Shown here: piece by piece, positions 1-8,840 of the stretch | How the letters are laid out: each line of letters starts with the position of its first letter | Position numbering within the stretch: the stretch's first letter is position 1 | Assembly (NCBI GenBank): GCA_964400745.1 | Contig: CAYNVY010000001.1 | Span: 1-64,000 of the forward strand | Direction of reading: 5' to 3' | From: 2-12-FULL-64-23 sp964400745 | GTDB lineage: Bacteria; Pseudomonadota; Gammaproteobacteria; Burkholderiales; SG8-39 | DNA length: 64,000 nt | Position numbers and translations under genes: made by a program | Notes under the pieces: generated by a model | Database searches by the model: none | The model's input: the letters and a program-made list of their open reading frames with translations, nothing else | Told to the model about the DNA's origin: nothing

Positions 1-13
1 TTAGTTTCGGCAT
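1..13 (-). CDS. murG: Start of murG (truncated by window edge)
   Basis: Only the first four codons (M-P-K-L) lie in the window, reading off the left edge. The call rests mainly on position: murG follows ftsW in most proteobacterial dcw operons, and MPKL matches the usual MurG opening before the GGTGGH loop. An alternative ATG at 61, overlapping the ftsW stop as ATGA, is in the same frame and would add 16 residues. A short GC-rich palindrome (GCGGGCGCAGCCCGC) lies between the two candidate starts. MurG would add GlcNAc to lipid I to make lipid II. Confidence 0.4.
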
Positions 14-57
14 AACGCGGGCTGCGCCCGCATTAGCCTTCACTGAAATCTTCGCTC

Positions 58-1218
58 TCATGCGGCTTGCCCCCGCATGAGCGCTCGATTTTCGTAATCG
101 ATGCGAAGCAGGATGGCTAGCATCAGGCAGTTGGCGAGAATGCCGCTGCCGCCGAAACTCATCAGCGGCAATGTCAGCCCCTTGGTCGGCAACACGCCCA
201 TGTTCACGCCCATGTTGATCAAGGTCTGCACACCCAGCCATACGGCGGCGCCCTGCGCCACCAGTGCGGCGAAGTAGCGCTCCGACGCAGCCGCCTGGCG
301 GCCGATGGCGAAGGCGCGCAGGATGATCCAGGTGAACAGCGCGATCACGGTCACGACCCCGACCAGGCCGAGTTCTTCGGCGATCACGGCGAGCAGGAAA
401 TCGGTATGCGCTTCGGGCAGGTAGAACAGCTTTTCCACGCTCGCGCCCAGGCCCACGCCCAGCCATTCGCCGCGGCCGAAGGCGATCAGGGCGTGTGACA
501 ACTGGTAGCCCTTGCCATAGGGATCGGCCCACGGATCCATGAAACCGAAGATGCGCTGCATGCGGTAGGGCGATATGCGGATGAGCACGAGAAACCCGGC
601 GATTGCCAGTATGAACAGGCCGGCGAACCACTTGCCGTTCATGCCGCCGAGGAACAGGATGCCCATGGCGATCGAGGCGATCACGACGAAAGCGCCGAAG
701 TCCGGCTCGAGCAGCAGCAGCCCGCCTACCATCAGCATCACCGCGAGTATCGGCAGCAGGCCGTTCTTGAAGCTGTGCATCAGCGCCGTCTTGCGCGCAG
801 TGTAGTCGGCGGCGTAGAGCACGGCGGCGAGCTTCATGAATTCGGAGGGCTGCAAATTGGCGATGCCCAAGGACAGCCAGCGCTTGGCGCCGTTCACCTC
901 GCGCCCCACCCCCGGGATCAACACCAGGATAAGCAAGACGATGCCGAGCAGAAACAACCAGAGGGACATGCTCTGCCACACGTTGATCGGAATCTGGAAG
1001 GCCATCAACGCGGCGACCAGGCTCACCCCCAGAAACAGCGCGTGCCGCGACAGGAAATAGGCCGGCTGGTTGCCGGTGAAACGGCTCGCCTCGGCCGTGG
1101 CGATCGAGGCCGAGTACACCATCATCATCCCGAGCAGCAGCAGGATCAGCGCGGTCCAGACGAGGGCCTCGTCGAATTCCGCCGGCGATGCGCGCCCGGC
1201 CTTAATGTAGTTGAGCAT
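58..1218 (-). CDS. ftsW: FtsW, SEDS-family septal peptidoglycan polymerase
   Basis: A 386-residue polytopic protein of the SEDS family (FtsW/RodA/SpoVE). It polymerises lipid II glycan strands at the division septum together with FtsI. About ten hydrophobic segments are visible. Family signatures include PGVGREVNGAKRW at residues 102-114, PSEF at 124-127, and a C-terminal PTKGLTLPLMSFGGSG segment. Its length is normal for the family. The ATG at 1218 lies inside the murD 3' end (17-base overlap), consistent with translational coupling. The position between murD and murG favours FtsW over RodA. Confidence 0.96.
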   Translation of the reverse strand: MLNYIKAGRASPAEFDEALVWTALILLLLGMMMVYSASIATAEASRFTGNQPAYFLSRHALFLGVSLVAALMAFQIPINVWQSMSLWLFLLGIVLLILVLIPGVGREVNGAKRWLSLGIANLQPSEFMKLAAVLYAADYTARKTALMHSFKNGLLPILAVMLMVGGLLLLEPDFGAFVVIASIAMGILFLGGMNGKWFAGLFILAIAGFLVLIRISPYRMQRIFGFMDPWADPYGKGYQLSHALIAFGRGEWLGVGLGASVEKLFYLPEAHTDFLLAVIAEELGLVGVVTVIALFTWIILRAFAIGRQAAASERYFAALVAQGAAVWLGVQTLINMGVNMGVLPTKGLTLPLMSFGGSGILANCLMLAILLRIDYENRALMRGQAA

Positions 1219-2629
1219 GGGCGAACTTCTTGACGCAGGCGGCGAACACCTCGCCGCGATGCGGATAATTGCGGAACATGTCGAAGCTGGCGCAGGCCGG
1301 CGAGAGCAGCACCACGTCGCCTGGCTGTGCCTGCGCGCGCGCCTGGGCCACTGCGTCCTCCATGCTGCCCGCGCGCAGCAAGGCGACGCCGCTGCCGGCC
1401 AGGGCGCGCTCGATCAGATCGGCGTCGCGTCCGATCAGGACCACGCAGCGCGCGTGGCGCGACACAGGCGCGGCCAGGGGTGAAAAATTCTGCCCCTTGC
1501 CTTCCCCGCCTGCGATCAGGACCACGCGCGCGCCGCGCGCCGTCGCCTCGGCGAAGCCGTCGAGGGCCGCGACCGTGGATCCGACATTGGTTCCCTTGGA
1601 GTCGTCGTAGTACGCCACGCCGTCGATTTCGGCCGTCTTCTCCAGCCGGTGCGGCAGGCCCGTGAATTCGCGCAATGCGGCGAGCAATGGCGCGTAGGAT
1701 TCACCGAGCACGCGCGCGAGCGCCAGCGCGGCGAGGGCGTTGGCGGCGTTGTGCAGTCCGGCGAGCGGCAGATCCTTCACTGCCGCAAGCGGGGTCACGC
1801 CCTGCGCCAGCCAGAGGTCGCCGGCTACGCGCAGCAGCCCGAAATCCCCGGGGCGGCTTGGCGCATCCAGGCCGAAGCTGACCTGCTTGCGGCCGGCCCG
1901 CGCCATGTTCATGCTCGCGCGGTCGTCGCGGTTGAGCACCTGCACGCCTTCGCCCCGGAAGATGCGCGACTTCGCCCGCGTGTAATCTGCCATGCCCTCG
2001 TACCGGTCGAGGTGATCTTCGCTGAGGTTGAGCACCGTCGCTGCTTCCGGGTTGAGCGTGCGCGTGGTCTCGAGCTGAAAACTGGAGAGTTCCAGCACCC
2101 AGACTTCGGGTTTGCGCTGCGTATCTTCGCATTGCATCAGCGCATCGAGGGCCGCCGGACCGATATTGCCCGCGACTTCGGTCGCGAATCCGCCGCGCTT
2201 GCACATGGCGCCGGTCAGCGCAGTGACTGTGGTCTTGCCGTTGGTGCCGGTGATGGCCAGCACCTGCGGCCCCCGGACCTTGGCGCCGGCCCGGCCATCG
2301 CGACCGGCGGCGCGCAGGGCCTGAGCGAACAATTCGATGTCTCCCAGCACGGCCGCGCCGCGCCCGGCCGCCGCGCGCACCTGCGGCGTCGCCAGCGGCA
2401 CGCCCGGACTGAGGGCGACAAGGTCGACGCCGGCAAAGGACGCGTCGCGAAATGCGCCCAGCGCGAGTTCCGCCTGCGGCACCGCTTTTGCGAGTCCCTC
2501 CAGCCCGGGCGGGGCGTCGCGGCTGTCTGCCACGCGCACGCGCGCGCCGCTGCGCGCGAGGAATCGCGCCATCGAAAGGCCGGTCTCGCCCAGGCCCACG
2601 ACCAATGCGTTTTTGCCCGCCAGATTCAT
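1202..2629 (-). CDS. murD: UDP-N-acetylmuramoyl-L-alanine--D-glutamate ligase MurD
   Basis: A 475-residue cytoplasmic Mur ligase that adds D-glutamate to UDP-MurNAc-L-Ala. It has an N-terminal Rossmann-like UDP-binding domain (VVGLGETGLS near residues 10-19), the ATP P-loop GTNGKTT at 128-134, and the Mur-ligase motif NLSEDHLDRY near residue 206. The C-terminal domain carries DDSKGTN. The start codon overlaps the stop of the preceding 53-codon minigene as ATGA, and the 3' end overlaps ftsW. A residue-rich insertion around 108-120 (AAGRDGRAGAKVRG) makes it slightly longer than E. coli MurD. Confidence 0.96.
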   Translation of the reverse strand: MNLAGKNALVVGLGETGLSMARFLARSGARVRVADSRDAPPGLEGLAKAVPQAELALGAFRDASFAGVDLVALSPGVPLATPQVRAAAGRGAAVLGDIELFAQALRAAGRDGRAGAKVRGPQVLAITGTNGKTTVTALTGAMCKRGGFATEVAGNIGPAALDALMQCEDTQRKPEVWVLELSSFQLETTRTLNPEAATVLNLSEDHLDRYEGMADYTRAKSRIFRGEGVQVLNRDDRASMNMARAGRKQVSFGLDAPSRPGDFGLLRVAGDLWLAQGVTPLAAVKDLPLAGLHNAANALAALALARVLGESYAPLLAALREFTGLPHRLEKTAEIDGVAYYDDSKGTNVGSTVAALDGFAEATARGARVVLIAGGEGKGQNFSPLAAPVSRHARCVVLIGRDADLIERALAGSGVALLRAGSMEDAVAQARAQAQPGDVVLLSPACASFDMFRNYPHRGEVFAACVKKFAHAQLH

Positions 2630-2691
2630 CTGAGCTTCAACGTCGACAGTCCGAACAGCACCAGCATCATCGTGATGATCCAGAAGCGCAC
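2626..2691 (-). repeat. Direct repeat copy 1 of the mraY 3' end
   Basis: This 66-base stretch matches the true mraY 3' end at 2784-2849 at 61 positions by my alignment. All five differences are silent in the shared reading frame, and both copies end in the same stop. The offset between copies is 158 bases, not a multiple of three, so the downstream copy is read in a new frame beginning at the mraY stop. Similarity fades immediately upstream of the VRFW codons. Confidence 0.85.
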
Positions 2692-2787
2692 AGTGGCGAT
2701 TGGTGTCGCCGTCACGTTCGCGTAAAAGCCGCGAACATGAGTCTCCCCCATCGCCCCCTTCGTGCCGCTTTTCCTCACTGCGTTCAT
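2626..2787 (-). CDS. 53-aa minigene carrying a copy of the MraY C-terminus
   Basis: An open frame of 53 codons sits exactly between mraY and murD. Its ATG overlaps the mraY stop (ATGA at 2784-2787) and its TGA overlaps the murD start (ATGA at 2626-2629), so translation could pass through all three genes. The first ~32 residues are basic and unrecognised (MNAVRKSGTKG...). The last 21 residues are identical to the last 21 of MraY, its final membrane segment (VRFWII...STLKLR). Over the 66 shared bases I count five differences, all synonymous. No separate Shine-Dalgarno is evident. It may be a functional membrane micropeptide or a remnant of a tandem duplication kept as a coupling linker. Translation is inferred, not shown. 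Confidence 0.6.
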   Translation of the reverse strand: MNAVRKSGTKGAMGETHVRGFYANVTATPIATVRFWIITMMLVLFGLSTLKLR

Positions 2788-2849
2788 CTCAGCTTCAATG
2801 TCGATAGTCCGAACAACACCAGCATCATCGTGATGATCCAAAAGCGCAC
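2784..2849 (-). repeat. Direct repeat copy 2 (genuine mraY 3' end)
   Basis: This is the last 66 bases of mraY, which encode the terminal transmembrane segment and stop codon. It is the counterpart of the copy at 2626-2691. Both copies end with the sequence AGATGA, in which the stop overlaps the next ATG. The duplication therefore preserved a coupled junction at each side. Confidence 0.85.
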
Positions 2850-3938
2850 GACAACCTGCGATTCCTTCCACCCGGACAATTCGTAGTGATGGTGCAGCGG
2901 GGCCATGCGGAAAATGCGCTTGCCGCCGCTCCACTTGAAGTACAGCACTTGCAGCATCACCGACAGGGTCTCGGCCACGAACACGCCGCCCATGATGAGC
3001 AGCACGATTTCCTGGCGCACGATCACCGCCACCGTGCCGAGCGCGGCGCCGATCGCGAGCGCGCCCACGTCGCCCATGAACACTTCGGCCGGATAGGCGT
3101 TGAACCAGAGAAAGCCCAGGCCTGCGCCGGCCAGCGCGCCGCAGAACACCGTCAATTCGCCCGCACCCGGGATGTAGGGGAGCAGCAGATATTTCGAATA
3201 CACCGTGTTGCCCGCGACGTAGGCGAATATGCCGAGCGCGCCCGCTATCATCACCGCCGGCATGATTGCCAGACCGTCCAGACCGTCGGTGAGGTTGACT
3301 GCGTTGCTGGTGCCGACGATGACGAAGTAGGTGAGCACGATGAAGCCCCACACGCCCAGCGGATACGCGATGTTCTTGAAGAACGGCAGTATCAGGTCCG
3401 CGTTCGAGGGCAGGGTCATGGAAAAGCCGCTGCCGACCCAAGCCGTGAACAGATCGAAAATCTTCGCGCTGCTTGGCGCCGACACGGCGAATGCGAGGTA
3501 GACGGCGGCGGCGATACCGATCAGCGACTGCCACAGAAATTTGGTCTTGGCCGACAGCCCTTTGGGGTTGCGTTCCACTACCTTGCGGTAGTCGTCGATC
3601 CAGCCGATCGTGCCGAAGCCCAGCGTAACCGTCAGTACCGCCCAGAGAAAGCGGTTGGACAGATCGCCCCAGAGCAGCGTGGTGATGCCGATCGACACCA
3701 GGATCAGCGCACCGCCCATGGTCGGCGTGCCCGCCTTCGTCAGATGCGACTGCGGTCCGTCGTCGCGCACCGACTGGCCGATCTTGTAGGCCGTCAGCTT
3801 GCGAATCACGACCGGCCCGGCAATGAAGGAAATGGCGAGCGCGGTGAGGCAGGCGAGCACGGCGCGCAGCGTAATGTAGTTGAATACGTTCAGCGCCCGG
3901 ATGTCCTTGGCGTAGTACTGGGCCAGTTCAAGTAGCAT
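2784..3938 (-). CDS. mraY: Phospho-N-acetylmuramoyl-pentapeptide transferase MraY
   Basis: A 384-residue integral membrane enzyme that transfers phospho-MurNAc-pentapeptide to undecaprenyl phosphate, making lipid I. About ten transmembrane segments are visible. MraY signatures present include the GPQSHLTKAGTPTMGGALI stretch, the acidic loop GWIDDYRK, NLTDGLDGLA, and the HHHYE motif near the C-terminus. An in-frame upstream extension exists, but the ATG at 3938 gives the normal N-terminus (MLLELAQYY) and overlaps the murF stop as ATGA. The final 66 bases are duplicated just downstream (see the minigene). Confidence 0.96.
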   Translation of the reverse strand: MLLELAQYYAKDIRALNVFNYITLRAVLACLTALAISFIAGPVVIRKLTAYKIGQSVRDDGPQSHLTKAGTPTMGGALILVSIGITTLLWGDLSNRFLWAVLTVTLGFGTIGWIDDYRKVVERNPKGLSAKTKFLWQSLIGIAAAVYLAFAVSAPSSAKIFDLFTAWVGSGFSMTLPSNADLILPFFKNIAYPLGVWGFIVLTYFVIVGTSNAVNLTDGLDGLAIMPAVMIAGALGIFAYVAGNTVYSKYLLLPYIPGAGELTVFCGALAGAGLGFLWFNAYPAEVFMGDVGALAIGAALGTVAVIVRQEIVLLIMGGVFVAETLSVMLQVLYFKWSGGKRIFRMAPLHHHYELSGWKESQVVVRFWIITMMLVLFGLSTLKLR

Positions 3939-5317
3939 CAGTGCCCTCCCGCCAGCGCGCCGGTGAGGACCTGCACTACCCGCTCCATGCGCATGAAGCG
4001 CGAACCCTTGACCAGCGCGGTCGCGCCTTCGGCCAGTTGTGGCTCGAGCGCGGCCAGAAGCGCGTCGATGTCGCCGTAACAGACGGCACCCTCGCCGAAT
4101 GCCCCTGCCGCGTTCGCACAAAGTTCCCCGAGAAGGTAAAGTCGGTCTATCCTGGCGGCGCGCGCGTAACGGCCGATTTCCGCGTGAAATGCGGCGCCAT
4201 TTTCGCCCACTTCGCCCATGTCGCCCAATACCAGAAACTTTGCGCCCGCTGCGTGGGCGAGTACGTCGATCGCCGCGATCACCGAATCCGGATTAGCGTT
4301 GTAGGTATCGTCGAGCACGACCGCGCCGCGCTTCGCGACTTTCTTCTGCAGCCGCCCCTGCACCGGTTCGAATGCGGCGAGTCCGCGCACAATCGAGGCG
4401 AGGCCCAGGCCGGCCGCTTGAGCCGCTGCTGCTGCGGCGAGCGCATTGCGCACGTTGTGCACCCCGGCGGCACGCAGGCTTACAGCAGCCTCGCCTTCCG
4501 GCGTGCGCAATACGATTTCACTGCCAAAGCCACCAAGCTCGTAACGCCCGCCGACGGCAGCCTGCCGGTCGAGACCGAAGTCCAGCACCTTCCTTGGCGC
4601 AGCCAGGCCGCGCCAGTAGTCCGCGTAAGCGTCGTCGGCATTGAATACGGCCGCTCCGTCCGCGGGCAAGGCCGAGATCGCCGCGCCGTGCTCGCGCGCG
4701 ACATCTTCCACGCTGCGCATGAATTCCTGGTGCTCGCGCTGCGCATTGTTGATCAGCGCCACGGTCGGCTGCGCGATTGCGGCGAGATAGGCGGTCTCGC
4801 CCGGATGATTCATGCCCAGTTCCACCACCGCGAAGCTGTGCCCGGCGCGCAGGCCGAGCAGTGTCAGCGGCACGCCGATGTCGTTGTTGAGATTACCCGG
4901 TGTGGCGTAGGCATGCCCGGCGCCGGCGTGATCGGCCAGGATCGAGGCGATCATCTCCTTCACCGTGGTCTTGCCGTTCGAACCGGTCACCGCAATCAGC
5001 GGCAGCTTGAATTTCCCGCGCCAGTAGGCTGCAAGCCTGCCCAGTCCCAGGCGGGTATCCTCCACGACGAGTAGCGGCAGGTCCGATGCGTCAGCGGCAG
5101 CGTGCTCGGACGCGCGCCGGTCGACCATGGCCGCCGCCGCGCCGCGCGCGCGCGCGGCCTCGAGATACGCGTTCCCGTCGAAGCGCTCGCCGCGCAACGC
5201 GACGAAAAGGGCGCCTTGGCCGATCGTGCGCGTATCGGTGGAAACCGCCGCGATATGCGCGTTGGCGCCGCGCGCTTCGCCTTCGGCGCCACGCGCCGCT
5301 TCGTGCAAGTCCATCAT
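3938..5317 (-). CDS. murF: UDP-N-acetylmuramoyl-tripeptide--D-alanyl-D-alanine ligase MurF
   Basis: A 459-residue cytoplasmic Mur ligase that joins D-Ala-D-Ala to UDP-MurNAc-tripeptide. The P-loop GSNGKTT lies at residues 112-118, followed by TPGNLNNDIGVPLTLL, typical of MurF, and ELGMNHPGE. The C-terminal domain contains DDTYNANPDS. I chose the ATG at 5317 because it overlaps the murE stop as ATGA, like other junctions in this operon. An ATG nine bases upstream is in frame and cannot be excluded. The stop overlaps the mraY start. Confidence 0.95.
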   Translation of the reverse strand: MMDLHEAARGAEGEARGANAHIAAVSTDTRTIGQGALFVALRGERFDGNAYLEAARARGAAAAMVDRRASEHAAADASDLPLLVVEDTRLGLGRLAAYWRGKFKLPLIAVTGSNGKTTVKEMIASILADHAGAGHAYATPGNLNNDIGVPLTLLGLRAGHSFAVVELGMNHPGETAYLAAIAQPTVALINNAQREHQEFMRSVEDVAREHGAAISALPADGAAVFNADDAYADYWRGLAAPRKVLDFGLDRQAAVGGRYELGGFGSEIVLRTPEGEAAVSLRAAGVHNVRNALAAAAAAQAAGLGLASIVRGLAAFEPVQGRLQKKVAKRGAVVLDDTYNANPDSVIAAIDVLAHAAGAKFLVLGDMGEVGENGAAFHAEIGRYARAARIDRLYLLGELCANAAGAFGEGAVCYGDIDALLAALEPQLAEGATALVKGSRFMRMERVVQVLTGALAGGH

Positions 5318-6846
5318 CGCGCCCATCCGGCGAGCGCCTCTGCGGCTACTGCGGCATCGGAGAAGGGCGCGCGCTGACCGGCCGTCTCCTGGTAGTCCTC
5401 GTGCCCCTTGCCGGCGATGAGCACGACATCGCCCGCCAGCGAGCCGGCGATGGTCGAGGCGATCGCTTCACGCCGGTCGGCGAGCACCAGCGGCGCCTGT
5501 CCAGGCCGCTGCTCCTCGCCCAGCACACCTTCGAGAATGTCGGTAATGATTTCCAGCGGGTCTTCGCTGCGCGGATTGTCGCTGGTCAGCACCACCTGAT
5601 CGGCGCTGCGCGCTGCAATCGCCCCCATCAAGGCGCGCTTGCCGCGATCGCGGTCGCCGCCGCAGCCGAAGACGCAGATGAGCCGCCCGCCGTCTGCGCC
5701 CACCAGCGGCCGCAGACTCATGAGCGCCGCCTCCAGCGCATCCGGACTGTGCGCATAGTCCACCACGGCTAGGGGTTTACTCCCGCCGCCCAGACGCTGC
5801 ATGCGCCCGGGCGGCGGCGTAAGCGCGTTCAAGGCCGCGACCGCAGGCTCCAGTTCCACGCCCGCGCCCAGCAACACCCCGAGCACGCCGAGGAGATTGG
5901 CCACGTTAAAACGCCCGAGCAAGGCGCTGCGCACCTCGGCGCGACCCCAGGAACTGAGCAGCCCGAAAGCCAGTCCGTGCCGGCTCAGGCGGACATTCTC
6001 CGCCTCGAGAAAGAATTCGAGTCCGGCGGCGCTCGCGACGCCGGCGTGCGCGCTGTAGCCGGCGCACGCGACCTTGCTGCCGGCGAGTTTCTGCGCGATG
6101 CGCACACCCAGCACGTCATCCATGTTCAGCACCGCGCCGGACAGGCCGGGCGTTTCGAACAATTGCGCTTTCGCCGCGGCGTATCGCTCCATGTCGCCGT
6201 GATAATCCAGATGGTCGCGCGACAAATTGGTCAGCAGCGCCACATCGAACTGCACACCATTGACGCGGCCCTGATCCAGGCCGATCGAAGAGACTTCCAT
6301 CGCCGCGCCCTGCGCACCGGATCGCACAAACTCGGCCAGCCGGCGCTGCAATTCGATCGCATCCGGCGTGGTATTCACAGAGGGTGCAAGATCGGCCGTC
6401 GGCCCGCTGCCGAGTGCGGCCGGAATGCCGCTGCCCAGGGTGCCGACCACGGCCGTCTTGCGCCCGAGTGCGTTTAGCGCCTGCGCGATCCAGTGGCTGC
6501 AGGACGTCTTGCCGTTGGTGCCGGTGACACCCGCCATCCACAGCGCTGCCGAAGGCCGGCCGTAGACTTCGTGCGCGATTTCGCCTGCCATGCGGCGCAA
6601 GCCTTCGACGGCAAGGTTGGGTGCGCGCCAGGCATCGTCCCAGGAAAACCCTTGGCGCTCCCATAGCACCGCAACCGCGCCGCGCGCGAGCGCCGCCTGA
6701 ATATGCTGCCTGCCGTCGGCATTCCCGCCGGGATAGGCGACGAAAGCATCGCCCGCGCGTATCGAGCGGCTGTCGGCGCTCAGGCCGCGGATGTCGGCGC
6801 CTTGCTCCCGCAGGCGACCGAGCAGATCCAGTGCCGCGCGGCTCAT
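5314..6846 (-). CDS. murE: UDP-N-acetylmuramoyl-tripeptide synthetase (meso-DAP ligase) MurE
   Basis: A 510-residue Mur ligase that adds meso-diaminopimelate to UDP-MurNAc-L-Ala-D-Glu. The P-loop GTNGKTS is at residues 109-115. DNPR at 423-426 is the signature for meso-diaminopimelate rather than lysine and fits a Gram-negative wall. GKGHEDYQ near the C-terminus is the usual late motif. A long in-frame upstream extension exists, but the ATG at 6846 gives the conserved N-terminal UDP-binding domain (LSADSRSIRAGDAFVA) and overlaps the ftsI stop as ATGA. Confidence 0.96.
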   Translation of the reverse strand: MSRAALDLLGRLREQGADIRGLSADSRSIRAGDAFVAYPGGNADGRQHIQAALARGAVAVLWERQGFSWDDAWRAPNLAVEGLRRMAGEIAHEVYGRPSAALWMAGVTGTNGKTSCSHWIAQALNALGRKTAVVGTLGSGIPAALGSGPTADLAPSVNTTPDAIELQRRLAEFVRSGAQGAAMEVSSIGLDQGRVNGVQFDVALLTNLSRDHLDYHGDMERYAAAKAQLFETPGLSGAVLNMDDVLGVRIAQKLAGSKVACAGYSAHAGVASAAGLEFFLEAENVRLSRHGLAFGLLSSWGRAEVRSALLGRFNVANLLGVLGVLLGAGVELEPAVAALNALTPPPGRMQRLGGGSKPLAVVDYAHSPDALEAALMSLRPLVGADGGRLICVFGCGGDRDRGKRALMGAIAARSADQVVLTSDNPRSEDPLEIITDILEGVLGEEQRPGQAPLVLADRREAIASTIAGSLAGDVVLIAGKGHEDYQETAGQRAPFSDAAVAAEALAGWAR

Positions 6847-8570
6847 GCGCCTTCCTTGATTTCGGAACCTTCGGGCGGGAGTTCCAGCGGTTTCAGCGGC
6901 GCGTCCGGGGGCACCCCGAGCATGCGCAGCGCGCCCCCCATCACCGCGGAGAACACCGGCGCGGCCACCGCTCCGCCGTAGTACTGCCCGGCTGTGGGCT
7001 CGTCCAGCATCACCGCGATCACCAGCCGGGGATCCGAAACCGGCGCAAGACCGACGAAAGAGGACACATACTTGTGCGCGGCATAGCCGCCGTGTTCCTC
7101 CTTGTGCGCGGTTCCGGTCTTGCCCGCGACGCGATATCCCATCACGCGCGCCTTGGGCGCGGTGCCGCCGACTTCCACCGCCATCTCCAGCATGGAGCGC
7201 AGCTTGCGCGCGGTATCCGGCGAAATCACCTGCTTGCCTGCAAGCGGCGCATCGGAGCGCACGAGCGACAGGGGCATCAACTCGCCGTCGCGCGCAAAAA
7301 TGGTGTAGGCGCGCGCAAGTTGCAGCAGCGACACCGAAATGCCGTGTCCGTAGGCCATGGTCGCCTGCTCTATCGGCCTCCAGGTCTTGTGCGCGCGCAG
7401 TTTGCCGCTGACCTCGCCCGGGAATCCCATGCGCGGCACGCTGCCGAAGCCGACCTGGTCGAACATGCCCCACATCGCCTCCGCCGGCAGGCTGAGCGCG
7501 ATCCTCGCAGCACCGACGTTGCTCGAGCGTTGTATCACCTGCGCCACGCTCATGTCGCCGAAGGTGTGGGCGTCGTGTATGGTCGCCTTGCCTATGCTCA
7601 GAGCGCCAGAGGCAGTGGCTATCGTCGTTTCCGGAGTCACCTTCCCGCGGTCGATGGCGAGAGCCACGGTAAAAGGCTTGAGCGTCGAACCGGGCTCGAA
7701 GGTGTCGGTGATCACGCGATTGCGCAATTGCGCGCCCGACAGCCGGCTGCGGTTGTTCGGGTTGTAGGTAGGCAGGTTGGCCAGCGCGAGCACTTCGCCG
7801 GTCTTGGCGTCGAGCACCACGATCGCCCCTGCCTTGGCTTTGTGGGTGTCCACGGCGAGCTTCAGCTGAGCGAAGGCCAGGTTCTGCAGTTTCGCGTCCA
7901 GGGCGAGCGCCAGATCGCGCCCGTTCTGCGCTGCGCGTATCGACTCCATGTCTTCGACGATCTGCCCCATGCGGTCCTTGATCACGCGCCGGCTGCCGGA
8001 CTTGCCCGCCAGGGTCGATTGGAATGCGAGCTCGACGCCCTCCTGCCCCGCGTCTTCCGCGCCGGTGAAACCAAGCACGTGCGCCATCACCTCGCCGCCC
8101 GGGTAATAGCGGCGGTATTCCCGGTTTTGGAACAGGCCCGGTATGCGCAACTCGCTCACCCGTTCTGCCGCTTCCGGCGGAATCTGGCGCTTGAGGTAGA
8201 CGAACGACGTCGATTCGTTCAAGCGCTTGTCGATGTCCTGCGGCGGCAGTTCCAGGATCGCGGCGAGCTTTGCGCGCTGCTGCGTGGAAAACTGAACTTC
8301 CTCGGGTATCGCCCAGACGGATTTCACCGGGGTGCTGATCGCAAGCGCCTCGCCGTGCCGGTCGGTGATCCGGCCGCGGTTGGCGTAGATCTCGAGCACG
8401 CGGCTGTAGCGCGATTCCCCTTTTTGCTGCAGAAAACTATTGTTCAGACCCTGCAAGTACACGGCGCGTCCGGCGAGCACCACAAAGCCGCCGGCGATGA
8501 GCACGAGCAGCAGTCGCGAGCGCCACAATGGCAGGCGCAGCGCAAGCACCGGACTGGCGGCGTAATTCAT
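6843..8570 (-). CDS. ftsI: FtsI/PBP3, septal peptidoglycan transpeptidase
   Basis: A 575-residue class B penicillin-binding protein, the D,D-transpeptidase that crosslinks septal peptidoglycan alongside FtsW. It has a short cytoplasmic tail, one transmembrane anchor at about residues 18-38, a dimerisation domain starting with NRGRITDRHGE, and a transpeptidase domain. The three active-site motifs are present: STLK at 295-298 (nucleophile Ser295), SSN at 349-351 and KTGT at 484-487. The start at 8570 overlaps the ftsL stop as ATGA. Longer in-frame upstream sequence is composition-driven and lies over ftsL. Confidence 0.96.
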   Translation of the reverse strand: MNYAASPVLALRLPLWRSRLLLVLIAGGFVVLAGRAVYLQGLNNSFLQQKGESRYSRVLEIYANRGRITDRHGEALAISTPVKSVWAIPEEVQFSTQQRAKLAAILELPPQDIDKRLNESTSFVYLKRQIPPEAAERVSELRIPGLFQNREYRRYYPGGEVMAHVLGFTGAEDAGQEGVELAFQSTLAGKSGSRRVIKDRMGQIVEDMESIRAAQNGRDLALALDAKLQNLAFAQLKLAVDTHKAKAGAIVVLDAKTGEVLALANLPTYNPNNRSRLSGAQLRNRVITDTFEPGSTLKPFTVALAIDRGKVTPETTIATASGALSIGKATIHDAHTFGDMSVAQVIQRSSNVGAARIALSLPAEAMWGMFDQVGFGSVPRMGFPGEVSGKLRAHKTWRPIEQATMAYGHGISVSLLQLARAYTIFARDGELMPLSLVRSDAPLAGKQVISPDTARKLRSMLEMAVEVGGTAPKARVMGYRVAGKTGTAHKEEHGGYAAHKYVSSFVGLAPVSDPRLVIAVMLDEPTAGQYYGGAVAAPVFSAVMGGALRMLGVPPDAPLKPLELPPEGSEIKEGA

Positions 8571-8839
8571 CGCGCGGCTCCGGGCAAGACAACCTGGGTG
8601 CGCTTTGCATCGGGCACGCTCATGCGCAGGCGCTCGCGCGCGAGCTTCTCGACCCGGGCGTGCATCGCCCAGGTGCTTTGCTCCAATTGCAGCTGCCCCC
8701 ACTCGACATCGAGCTGCTTGGCCCGCTCCTGCTCGCGCTCCAGTTCGGCGAACAGCTTTCGCGCCTGATGCTGCGAGGTCACCAGGCCGAGCGCGCACGC
8801 GGTGAGCGCGAGGAGCAGCACGAGGTTGATCCGCGCCAA
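8567..8839 (-). CDS. ftsL: Cell division protein FtsL
   Basis: A 90-residue bitopic membrane protein. It has a single transmembrane helix at residues 4-21 and then a periplasmic coiled-coil (residues ~25-60, rich in Glu, Gln, Leu and Arg) ending in the typical ARERLRMSVP segment. FtsL pairs with FtsB and FtsQ to activate FtsWI. Sequence conservation is low in this family, so the call rests on size, topology and position between rsmH and ftsI. The start is one base from the rsmH stop. Confidence 0.93.
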   Translation of the reverse strand: MARINLVLLLALTACALGLVTSQHQARKLFAELEREQERAKQLDVEWGQLQLEQSTWAMHARVEKLARERLRMSVPDAKRTQVVLPGAAR

Positions 8840-8840
8840 T

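Noticed and set aside
1649..2725. 358-codon plus-strand frame opposite murD
   Set aside because: No ribosome site or domain; it is explained by codon bias of murD.
6621..8768. Long plus-strand open frame of 715 codons opposite ftsI and murE
   Set aside because: It is a mirror frame produced by GC-rich third positions. It has no recognisable domain, and the minus strand carries well-known genes.
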